Source: Mycogone perniciosa (taxonomy: Eukaryota > Ascomycota > Sordariomycetes > Hypocreales > Hypocreaceae). Taken from it: DNA of 64,000 nucleotides. The notes beneath the pieces were generated by a model. It ran no database searches. It was not told the origin of the DNA and worked only from the letters and a program-made list of their open reading frames with translations. Made by a program: the position numbers and the translations under genes. Of the stretch, positions 56,058 to 64,000 are shown in pieces. Where the stretch lies: contig JAOALB010000093.1 in the NCBI GenBank assembly GCA_025331125.1, positions 124,001-188,000 on the forward strand, in the 5' to 3' direction. How positions within the stretch are numbered: position 1 is the stretch's first letter; each line of letters begins with the position of its first letter.

Positions 56058-59000
56058 ATGCAGCCCAAGAGCCACAGAGGGCTCAGGAGGGACTTGTCGC
56101 AGGTCCCCATCACCAGTCTAGCCTTCTATCGAGCGCCGTCAGGGAAGCTTTACGTCCTAGCGGGTGAAGACTCTGACTTGGCTCTCTACGAAGCAGAGAA
56201 TGCCCGCGTGATACACCAGATCTCCGTCTTCGTGGACCAGCCTATCCATGGGATTCATGTCCATCAAGCCACGGCGAGGGTCCTTGTCTGGGGCTCGCAA
56301 TCCGTAGCGTTCCTCTCTGCTGAGGATCTCATCGAGAGCAACTCACCAGACAAGATCCCAGTGGTGGCCAGGGCAACAGCCCCGGATTGGATCTACCATG
56401 GCGCCATCTCCCCGTTTGATCCCTCCCTCGCTGTGTTAGCCACAGCGCACAATGAGGTTGTGCCTGTGCGGTACTCCCACTCGACGGGGGAGATCACCCT
56501 CGGCGCTGCGATATCGCCCTCACGGCCGATGCTTTACTCCGCGCACCTTACCTGGATCTCAGAAGATTGCGTCCTGTTCGCAGGTGGCACAGTCTTTGGC
56601 CACGTCATCGTGTGGAAGCTTAGTCTAAGAGTCGGTGGCGAGTGTGAGGCTGCAACCGAGATGCTTTTCAACCTGCAAGGCCACGAGGGTTCCATCTTTG
56701 GCGTGGACATCTCCCTTGTGACGTTGTCGGATGGGACCTCGGTGCGGCTACTTGCAAGCTGTAGTGATGATAGAACGATTCACATCTGGGACATTACAGA
56801 GCGAGGCGGCGAGAATGCGCTCAATGCCCGAGCTGCTGAACTAGGACAGGTTATCGACACCGGGTTCGGGGTCAGAAATGACGACGATGATTCTCAAGAA
56901 GGCGCGGGGACAGACAGCGCCCCCATTGCAGTCGTCATGGGCCATGCCTCGCGGATATGGGGTGTCAAATTCGCCCCCTTGTGTGGAGAGAATACCCTGG
57001 CTGTGTATTCATTCGGAGAAGACTCAACAGCACAGAAATGGACTCTACAACTCAGCCACATGGCTGCCAACGCCAAAGCCGGACAAGAGCAGTTGCCATT
57101 GAAACATGTTTCAGCAAATATGACACATGACAAAACCTTCTCCCTACACAACGGGAAACATCTATGGTCTAACACGTTGCTAGCCGAAGAGAACAGCCTG
57201 CTGATAGCCACAGGTGGCGCGGATAGCCAGATCTGCCTCATCGAGGAACCCATTCTAGGTAGCGAACAAACTGATTCCGTCACCACCTTAGATGTCCACG
57301 ACATATTCAAAGCCCTGGCGTCACCCCCAAAAGTAATATCGACCACCGGAAAAGAAATAATCAGCCGATACGATTTTCTCTCCCACGACCAAATCCTCGT
57401 CACAACCTCCCACGGAAGGCTACTCCTAGGCTCCCTAAAGGGGGGTAACAACTCAACATGGCAAGAAATCGACGTCGATGAGACATTATCGGGAGGGTTG
57501 AAGCTCTGCTATGTGCTCAAGACGATCAGCCATGGCGCTGCCCTCCTGGGTACTACGAACGGCAACATCTACCACTTCCACCTCTCCAGCCACAAAGTTT
57601 CACATATTGCCACTGTGTCGGGCAAGATCTTCGATATAAATTGTCTCTCGCAACGAAGTCAAGATGAGGACGCAAGCCCCTCCTCGGTTGACGTCCTGGT
57701 ACATCTTCACGGGACCTCGGATTCTCATTCATTGACTCTCGATCCTTCCACGGGGGAGGTGCACAGACAGGAACAGATCCAGGGACTCGATGCGAGATTC
57801 GTGGCTACATCCGCGGCCAAAATCGATGATTTGCTCATCATCGGGTCTCGGCGCGGCTGGTTGTCGATCCTCAAGCGAGATGAGGCAGACACATTCCGTC
57901 CTGTTCTAGACATAGCAACTCGCAGCCGCGATACCATCACCTCTGTTCTGCCACTCCCTCGCAAATCAAACACACAAGAATCACCTCTGTACATCCTAGC
58001 AACGAGTCGTGACGGAAAATATAGAATATACGAGCTCGATCGACAAGCAGAGCCGATGTGTCTCCATCTGCGCCATGAAACATCGCCGCCGTTCGGACCC
58101 GTGGTTGGAGGCGCATGGTTTACAAGGGATGTCGTTCCCGAGCTTATTCTCTATGGTTTCAGAAGCAAGGACTTCGTCATCTGGAATGAGACTCGCCGGG
58201 AGGGACTTGCCACAGTTGAATGCGGGGGAGCACATCGCACGTTCCAGCTGGCATACAGCGAGTCAAACCCCAGCCACTACCGCTTCGCGTTTACCAAGAC
58301 ATCCAAGCTTTCACTTCACTCCTCAGAGCGGATCGTGCATCGGTCCCTCAAATCAGGGACGCACGGAAGAGAGATCCGGGCCCTAAGTTCAAACGGTCGC
58401 TACATCGCAACAGGGGCAGAGGACACATCGATTCGAATATGGCAGTACCAGAATGGCGAGCAAGGCGGTCAGGCAGAGATGCGATGTGTGGCAACTATGA
58501 AAACGCATGTGACGGGGCTTCAGAGACTCGTGTGGTTTGAGAACGACTATCTCTTCAGCAGTGCCGGTAACGAGGAGTTCTTCGTGTGGAGAGTGAGTGA
58601 GCTAGAGTCGGACTATACTGGGCTGGCCGTCTTTTGCGAAGGCGCCTTTACAGACAAGAGCGCCGACGGTGACCTCCGAATTATGGATTTCGACGTCTGT
58701 CGACCTGATGATGGTAAAGGCATAATTGTCACAATGGGGTTTTCCAATTCGACATTGAAGACGTACCGCTACACTTGCGACGATGGCGGGTTTGAACCTG
58801 TTGCTGAGGGGTCATACACGGGGGCATGTTTCACTCAGGCACGCCACCTCGGTATACGCGACGAGGTATTGTCTGTTCTGACGGCATCTACCGATGGCCA
58901 CATTGCCCTATGGCGGGCCGAGCCAGGCGAGAGCAAGGTGCGCAAGTACGTCCTTGGTCAGATCGTACAGTTGCACCAGAACAGCATCAAGGGCCTAGAC

Positions 59001-59402
59001 ATGCTTAGAGTAGAAGGGGGATATTGCGTGATGACGGGCGGCGATGACAATGGCGTTGGGGCAGTAACTCTGATCGGTGACGATTCGGGCGATACAAATC
59101 CCCCAGGTTGGACCGTCTCAGGACAGAGTCTTGTGCGCAGCGCTCACGCTGCCGCCGTCACAGGCGTGGTTCTGGTACGCCAGGGAGCCGAGATAATCGG
59201 AGTCAGTGTGAGCAACGACCAGCGAGTCAAGGCATGGGATATCTCAGGGCACAGAGAGGGGGGAATCAAGCTACTAGAAACCACGTGTAGTGGCGTGGCA
59301 GATCCGGGAGATATCGCTGTTGTTGACAACTCCAAGGGAGATTGTGTGACGGTGATGGTTGGCGGTGTGGGAGTCGAGGCATGGAACTTGCCATGGCGAT
59401 GA
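56058..59402 (+). CDS. RTT10: WDR6/Rtt10 (Trm734)-type WD40 protein
   Basis: Single exon, 1114 aa, the length expected for this multi-propeller family. The N-terminus reads PITSLAFYRAPSGKLYVLAG, then VFVDQPIHGIHVHQ, a segment typical of WDR6. WD repeats with readable GH..WD ends include NLQGHEGSIFGVDISLV followed by CSDDRTIHIWDI (about 207-250), VMGHASRIWGVKFAP with SFGEDSTAQKWTL (about 293-330), ALSSNGRYIATGAEDTSIRI (about 774), LTASTDGHIALWRAEPGE (about 941) and VSVSNDQRVKAWDISGH (about 1051). In yeast Rtt10/Trm734 partners the methyltransferase Trm7 in 2'-O-methylation of the tRNA wobble base 34 and is also tied to endosomal recycling. I know the family well enough to call the type; the exact role here is inferred. 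Confidence 0.87.
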   Translation: MQPKSHRGLRRDLSQVPITSLAFYRAPSGKLYVLAGEDSDLALYEAENARVIHQISVFVDQPIHGIHVHQATARVLVWGSQSVAFLSAEDLIESNSPDKIPVVARATAPDWIYHGAISPFDPSLAVLATAHNEVVPVRYSHSTGEITLGAAISPSRPMLYSAHLTWISEDCVLFAGGTVFGHVIVWKLSLRVGGECEAATEMLFNLQGHEGSIFGVDISLVTLSDGTSVRLLASCSDDRTIHIWDITERGGENALNARAAELGQVIDTGFGVRNDDDDSQEGAGTDSAPIAVVMGHASRIWGVKFAPLCGENTLAVYSFGEDSTAQKWTLQLSHMAANAKAGQEQLPLKHVSANMTHDKTFSLHNGKHLWSNTLLAEENSLLIATGGADSQICLIEEPILGSEQTDSVTTLDVHDIFKALASPPKVISTTGKEIISRYDFLSHDQILVTTSHGRLLLGSLKGGNNSTWQEIDVDETLSGGLKLCYVLKTISHGAALLGTTNGNIYHFHLSSHKVSHIATVSGKIFDINCLSQRSQDEDASPSSVDVLVHLHGTSDSHSLTLDPSTGEVHRQEQIQGLDARFVATSAAKIDDLLIIGSRRGWLSILKRDEADTFRPVLDIATRSRDTITSVLPLPRKSNTQESPLYILATSRDGKYRIYELDRQAEPMCLHLRHETSPPFGPVVGGAWFTRDVVPELILYGFRSKDFVIWNETRREGLATVECGGAHRTFQLAYSESNPSHYRFAFTKTSKLSLHSSERIVHRSLKSGTHGREIRALSSNGRYIATGAEDTSIRIWQYQNGEQGGQAEMRCVATMKTHVTGLQRLVWFENDYLFSSAGNEEFFVWRVSELESDYTGLAVFCEGAFTDKSADGDLRIMDFDVCRPDDGKGIIVTMGFSNSTLKTYRYTCDDGGFEPVAEGSYTGACFTQARHLGIRDEVLSVLTASTDGHIALWRAEPGESKVRKYVLGQIVQLHQNSIKGLDMLRVEGGYCVMTGGDDNGVGAVTLIGDDSGDTNPPGWTVSGQSLVRSAHAAAVTGVVLVRQGAEIIGVSVSNDQRVKAWDISGHREGGIKLLETTCSGVADPGDIAVVDNSKGDCVTVMVGGVGVEAWNLPWR

Positions 59403-60688
59403 ATGAGGCCTAAATCATGACGTTTAGAAAGAATTAAAAAATGAAATAAACTTGAAGTAAAGCTTACTCGATACAAGGGCTATCGCTGACCTGCTAAGTC
59501 AGCTGTGATGGTCATCTGGCTCTCCTTGGACCCTGGACCCTTACAAAGTACGTCAGAGCACATGCATTCATTAGGTGTGTGCTTTGCTTGCACAAGCCTC
59601 CAAAAAAGAAGTCTGTTTGACCTTCAGCTGAAGAGCAGGGTGCTGGGAAGGAAGGCCTGCCAAGAGGGCCAATGCGAAGACAACGAATTGGATAGTAAGA
59701 ATTGGATGCTTTTTAGTGATGAATGCGAAAGAGGGAGGTTGACCCTTGAGTTAGGGACCATGATGAAACTCTAGACTGCGTCATTGTCGAAGGTTTAGAC
59801 AGGGGGTATTGATGATCAAAGCACAGGTTGGCTTTAGTGCGGCGGATTATTAGGTCGTGTACATACCTAGTACTTCGTACAAGTGCACGAGCGTGTTGGC
59901 TATTGACCCATGGGGAAGTCGTTTTAGATTGGGTGGAATTTAAATGAAAACGGGAAATGGAAGAGGGCAGAGAATTGATAGAGGGCGAGAAAGACGGTGG
60001 TGTTGAAGGGCCTCGGCTCTACTTCATATGTTGAGGCGATATGACGTCGTATTATTTGTTATTCCGCGCCCACGGTAGCGACTGCATTGTGGATCGCCGC
60101 AAACATCACGTATCCGGCAGCTGCGACCGAAGCGTCTGCCATCTACTTCGTAGTAGTAGTATTAAGGTTGGGTGGCATTCTTCGGGCTGATCAGCTTCTA
60201 TACTGCAATATATACCATGCTGTCGTGGTTTATTATCGAGGACCCTCCGCATGTATTAATTGATTGCGTGCCTGGAGCAATCAATCAATAAAGGGACCAC
60301 ACCACAGCAGCTTGTCTTGGCACATTCAGCAAGCAATACTCTGTGGAACGCAATGATGTACATTCACTACTACTTCGTACATGCCAGTACGAAGTGATAC
60401 CAACGGTATCAGCCATCGGGTCTATCCTATTAATGCTGCGATCGGTGTGTCCTTCCTGTTTTCTTCTTTCCCCGCAATTCCGCTTTCCGCTCTCGTCTCA
60501 GTTTCCGAACCTTCTTTTCCGCAGAAAGCGGGTGGGTGAAACACTCGTAGTTCTTAAATCCTCGGCTTCTGCCCTCTCACCCCGTCCTGGTCGCTTCTCC
60601 CACTTTCAATTAAGTTCAGCCTTGGCTGTGGCATACCAAGATCCTGCAGCGGTTCACACACAGGCCCCGAGGCGCTGTCATCACCATC
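59403..60688. other. Spacer before the secreted-peptide gene
   Basis: AATAAA at 59445-59450 is a candidate WD40-gene polyadenylation signal. TACTTCGTA/TACGAAGTA words occur near 59872, 60144, 60372 and 60388. A TATATA lies near 60208. A long frame from 60343 overlaps the next gene but has no domain. Confidence 0.45.
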
Positions 60689-60930
60689 ATGAAGTCTTTA
60701 CTCCTGTGGACAACTCTCGCGGCATCACAGGTACTGTTGGTGACTGCGACACCAATCGGTCCCAGGGGACCATGTTCCGAGGTAAGTGGTCTCTCTTCCG
60801 ACTCTTTATTCGAACAGGACTAACGTTCCATCAGGACAAGGTCGACGCAATTCTACTGGGCAGGATGGATGCTTCAGAATGCTGTTCATACGGAAAATGC
60901 AAGGGCGATGTCGTCGTCTCTGTTGGCTAA
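60689..60930 (+). CDS. Small secreted cysteine-containing peptide (62 aa)
   Basis: Two exons (60689-60781 and 60835-60930) flank a 53-nt intron with GTAAGT, ACTAAC branch and CATCAG; both exons are multiples of three. The precursor starts MKSLLLWTTLAASQVLLVTA, a clear signal peptide with likely cleavage after about residue 20. The mature part of about 42 residues begins TPIGPRGPC and ends SECCSYGKCKGDVVVSVG. Cysteines lie at 29, 47, 48 and 53, enough for two disulfides in a C..CC..C pattern. I do not recognise a named family. The size and layout are those of fungal effectors or small antimicrobial-type peptides, but function is not shown. It stands alone in a gene-poor, motif-rich region. The frame of its second exon also belongs to a longer unspliced frame that I reject. 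Confidence 0.7.
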
Positions 60931-62205
60931 TGAAGACGATGACACAACGCTCTCTTCGATCAACATACATTTGGTGAACAGAAATCCGGTGCGAGCAAGC
61001 ACTTGCGGCAAACTACGAGCATGAAAACGGCGTATGGGGGCTGGCGTTTCAGGAACAATATCAGGGATTCGGGTATCAGGAATGCGCAACCCACGGGCTG
61101 TGTTGAGGGTATTATCGTTTTATTGACCTTATCGAGTGGAATCAGATTATCAATTCAGTGATGTTCACTTTGACTTGTCCACTTTGACTTGTCCACTTTC
61201 CCGTCCAGACTGTCCATCTTGAGATACCACAAATCTGGCGATATAGCCCTTGGGGCTAAGAGTAGTGAAGCTGGTCAACACAATATGAGTCACGACCAGG
61301 CTGGTGTTCCATCAAACATGCCATCAAACATCCTTGAGTACGGAGCACGCTGATGGGCATTAGACTTCAGAAGCATACCAGTGAGTGTATTTCGAGTCTG
61401 GTGCGGAAATACGAGAATCAAGGTTTCACATACCATTACCCACTGTCTCCTTGCGGTTGACCCTTGGCTGATCACACAATGTGGACAAAAGAGAGCAATA
61501 TATCTTCCTCAGCATCTCGTGTAGGATATCGGCCAAGACGCAGGCAAACAAGCATTTCCCCTTCCGATCTCGTGCTGCCAAGAAGGGCCAAGAAGAGGCC
61601 ATCAGGATCTTCAGGAGAAGCAAACAAGCAAGGCATGTATGAACACCAACGGGATCATGCTCTTGTGAGTGATACCAGGACTGCTGGCTTCCGTTGGATA
61701 TGGTGTACGGGGTAGCTCGAGATTCATTTACATGATGCTCCAGCTATGGATCAGCGGTCGTTGACGGGAGGGAATGTATGTATGCCTTCGCATCCGAGAC
61801 AGGCTCTTCTGGCCAGTTAAAGAGAAAAACGACGAAGCGATGGATGTCTCGTGTGAAGAGACGAATCGCGTGCCGTCAGTGTAGGTATTTGAATCAACGA
61901 GATATGAGACCCTAACAGTACGTACCGCCTGCATTGCTTGCTGTGGTTCAGCTCATCCGACACCCCACGAAGTCTGATTGGCGGATTCATCCGCTTCTGG
62001 AATGCAGATCTTTTTTGGGGCTGTAAGGGAAGGCGAAGGGCAAAAAATTGCATGGTGAGTTTTTATTCCCGTTCCGTGCAAAGCGCCGCCTCTTTGAGTC
62101 TTCATTCTCATCATCATCATCATCCACCACCTGCTCCTCCTGTTCTGACGACGCCGCAGCAGAGTCGATAGCTCGGATTTCGTCAGCCGCCTTCCATCCA
62201 AATCA
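60931..62205. other. Spacer between the secreted-peptide gene and the tRNA-Gly pair
   Basis: No gene supported. A direct repeat of CACTTTGACTTGTC occurs at about 61168-61196. A 65-codon minus-strand frame at 61426-61623 opens with a non-ATG codon and has no homology I recognise. Confidence 0.45.
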
Positions 62206-62276
62206 GCGTGATTGGTTTAGTGGTAAAATTCTCCGTTGCCATCGGGGAGCCCTGGGTTCGATTCCCAGATCACGCA
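62206..62276 (+). tRNA. tRNA-Gly (anticodon GCC), intronless
   Basis: A 71-nt gene with acceptor arms GCGTGAT/ATCACGC and discriminator A. The anticodon stem is CTCCG/CGGGG around loop TTGCCAT (GCC), and the T-arm carries GGTTCGATTCC. All arms pair, and no CCA is encoded, as expected in eukaryotes. Confidence 0.95.
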
Positions 62277-62292
62277 GCTTCACATCCTTCCA

Positions 62293-62375
62293 GCGTAATT
62301 GGTTTAGTGGTAAAATTCTCCGTTGCCATCTGTTGCAGCGTCGGGGAGCCCTGGGTTCGATTCCCAGATTACGCA
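62293..62375 (+). tRNA. tRNA-Gly (anticodon GCC) with a 12-nt intron
   Basis: This is identical in its core to the gene 16 bp upstream, but with 12 extra bases (TCTGTTGCAGCG) right after position 37, the canonical tRNA intron place. The acceptor arms are GCGTAAT/ATTACGC: one base pair differs from the neighbour and both partners changed, so pairing is kept. It should be functional after splicing. Confidence 0.92.
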
Positions 62376-63808
62376 ATGAAGCTTTCTTTTTTTGGTGTTT
62401 TGGGGCTTTGCAAGTGTGTCTGGTCTAGGTATTTTTTGCGGCTTGCTTCTGGAAGTTTGCAACTTGCCGTAGCACCGACTGTGTGTATGTACTTCGTATG
62501 TACGAAGTAATATACCGGGTCATCCGTTAAGGAAAGGCAGGAAGAAAGCGGTGTGGCGTACGTTTGATAATGGTGACGAAGAACTGCTGTACGATCTGTT
62601 CAGCTCAGGCGATTGCCGCGTGTCTTCATGCGAGATCTTGGTGGCTTCATTCGCCCACATGATCTCTCGGAAGGGCTGAGATGGAGTTGAGTAGCAAGAA
62701 GCTAAAGTATCACCTACACCCTCAACTAAAGCGGAAAAGTTAAACATCGAGCCTTTGCCTCGGCAATTCGCATCTCAAAAGCGATACGATGATTTCAAAT
62801 AGGGCCAAAGCATCTAAGCATTTACGAAGTACGAAGTACGCGGCATGCAGACAACAGATGAAAAGGTCCTCAGTTGTCTCGATAGGGTAGTCGTCTGGAC
62901 CTGCATATACCACAAATGCGATGCTACCCCCGCAGCATATTCTGGGAACGTACGAAGTACATACGAAGTAGCATTCATTTATACCTACAAGCCAATCATA
63001 GACCAAAAACTAAACGGCAAGTGCTCCGGACCAAGTGCTCCGGACTGAGTAGTATCAGACTGAGATCTTGTGGGAGGTTTCAATATGGAGACTTTACAAA
63101 GTCCTGCTAGTCCCGGATAATTATTTGGAGGATCTGCAAACAGCCATGGCGAGGACCAACAAACCTCCCGCATTAGGTATTATTTTGTGAGCCTTACGGA
63201 GTTATTATTCTACGGGATTGCTGGGGGGGATCCACTGACTTTTTATCCGTGCCAGTCATAGCCGTTGATGCAGCCGGGACGTGGTTTGAAATCGTAGGGG
63301 AGTGGGGAGATGATGCTTTCTCTGCCTCTCTCTCTCTCTCTCTCTCCCACTACTCCGTACATGTACGGATAGCACGGAGTAGTGTTACTATTAGTACTAT
63401 GGAGTATTACTGTCGGTATGCCTGATTGGTAGCAACAATGGGTCCTCTGAGGACTGCAACTGATGAATGCGGAACCTTGACGAAACTCTGTCTGTTCACG
63501 ATACCTCGTAGTACTGAGGCACAGACACTGGCATTGCTATGTATCATATTATCAGATTGCCGAGAAGCATACCATTTATTTCAACAACCGCAGCCCTCAA
63601 CGCCACGAACCCGACGCAGTCGACTGTCCAATGCCCACTGCAGCGGTGCATCCCGAAGGTGTTGTTGGTGAGCCCATGATCGGAAAAAGAACACCACCAA
63701 CCTACTCGTATGAATAACAGCGGTCAGGCTTGTTTTTCCGCACCACTACTTCGTACCCAATACTCGTAATATGCCTCTAGCCTTGGGACCTTTTCACCGC
63801 TATCCATT
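62376..63808. other. Motif-rich spacer
   Basis: No gene supported. TACGAAGTA words occur as pairs at 62490/62501 (inverted), 62823/62830 and 62951/62962 (direct). A (CT)n run lies at about 63326-63347, directly followed by TACTCCGTA (63351). Confidence 0.5.
62490..62970. repeat. Cluster of TACGAAGTA / TACTTCGTA words
   Basis: Three pairs of the 9-mer lie within 480 bp. The first pair is a perfect inverted repeat with a 2-bp centre (62490-62509). The second pair overlaps by two bases, and the third is a direct pair with a 2-bp gap. Confidence 0.65.
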
Positions 63809-63946
63809 TTAATCAAAAGCTTCGCCAATGATTTCCTCTATGGAGTCCAAGACTTGTCCCCGAGCCAAAGTCCAGTATGGTGGCGTCATGTAGAGTGTAA
63901 CCACGAGATAAAGAGCCGTGATTGGCGCGGGTGTTGTTGTTATGTC
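63809..63946 (-). CDS. Probable last exon of a gene running off the right edge
   Basis: On the minus strand a strong acceptor (CTCTCTTGCTTGCAG) is followed by 45 codons and TAA. The translation begins DITTTPAPITALYLVVTLYM and ends SIEEIIGEAFD. The first part is hydrophobic enough for a membrane helix; the end is acidic. The upstream exon must lie beyond position 64000, and the last 54 bp would be intron. I do not recognise the family. The splice site and the clean open frame make this a moderate-confidence partial gene. Confidence 0.45.
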   Translation of the reverse strand, partial: DITTTPAPITALYLVVTLYMTPPYWTLARGQVLDSIEEIIGEAFD

Positions 63947-64000
63947 CTGCAAGCAAGAGAGGGGAAAATCGGGTAATAGTAGCACTTTAGTAGCTTTTAG

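Noticed and set aside
60343..60930. 195-codon unspliced frame overlapping the secreted-peptide gene
   Set aside because: The spliced two-exon model gives a signal peptide and canonical splice sites, whereas the long frame is Leu/Ser/Pro-rich without a domain.
61426..61623. 65-codon minus-strand frame
   Set aside because: Begins with a non-ATG codon and lacks a supporting splice site or family match.

Overview
The window is nuclear DNA of a filamentous ascomycete, most likely a Sordariomycete and probably of the order Hypocreales (inference; I do not name a species). The evidence is short spliceosomal introns of about 50-80 bp with GTAAGT/GTATGT-like donors and CTAAC/CTGAC-like branch sites just upstream of CAG, intron-bearing tRNA genes, Pezizomycotina-type gene structures and long gene-poor spacers. 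There is no sign of a bacterial operon, CRISPR array, phage or intact transposon.

Layout, left to right. At 0-16 kb lies a dense block of housekeeping genes: the start of ROK1 (RNA helicase, cut by the edge), a PIG-P/GPI19 subunit, VPS8 (CORVET tether), IMP dehydrogenase, NAT4 (histone N-terminal acetyltransferase), a three-exon LYR-motif mitochondrial gene that has to be assembled from tiny exons, RTC6 (mitochondrial ribosomal protein bL36m) and a five-exon gene of unknown function with a CxC/CxxC cluster. At 16-20 kb is a gene-poor spacer. At 20-21.7 kb is UAP1 (UDP-GlcNAc pyrophosphorylase). At 21.7-28.9 kb is a 7-kb gene-free stretch rich in short TACTCCGTA/TACGGAGTA palindromic words, with one possible decayed coding relict. 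At 28.9-36.7 kb a PH-domain protein gene and a large hybrid histidine kinase gene converge. At 36.7-40.3 kb is another spacer with the same words. At 40.3-49.4 kb are a four-helix membrane protein, succinate-semialdehyde dehydrogenase, an intron-bearing tRNA-Val, mitochondrial ribosome recycling factor, an RGG-rich protein with a mitochondrial-type N-terminus, and a PPZ-type phosphatase. At 49.4-54.5 kb is a gene-poor spacer. At 54.5-59.4 kb are a SUR7-family membrane protein and a WDR6/Rtt10-type WD40 protein. At 59.4-64 kb the sequence is sparse: a small spliced gene for a secreted cysteine-containing peptide, two tandem tRNA-Gly genes (one with a 12-nt intron), and what looks like the last exon of a gene running off the right edge.

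Functionally the genes form no single pathway. Themes that recur are mitochondrial translation and assembly (RTC6, RRF1, the LYR protein, perhaps the RGG protein), cell-wall and GPI-anchor supply (UAP1, PIG-P, SUR7 family, PPZ phosphatase), nucleotide and GABA metabolism (IMPDH, SSADH) and signalling (hybrid kinase, PPZ, PH protein). I found no convincing multi-gene novel system. The best new candidates are the small secreted peptide at 60.7 kb, the compensated tRNA-Gly pair, the stop-free intron inside the receiver domain of the kinase, and the two families of dispersed palindromic words in the spacers.
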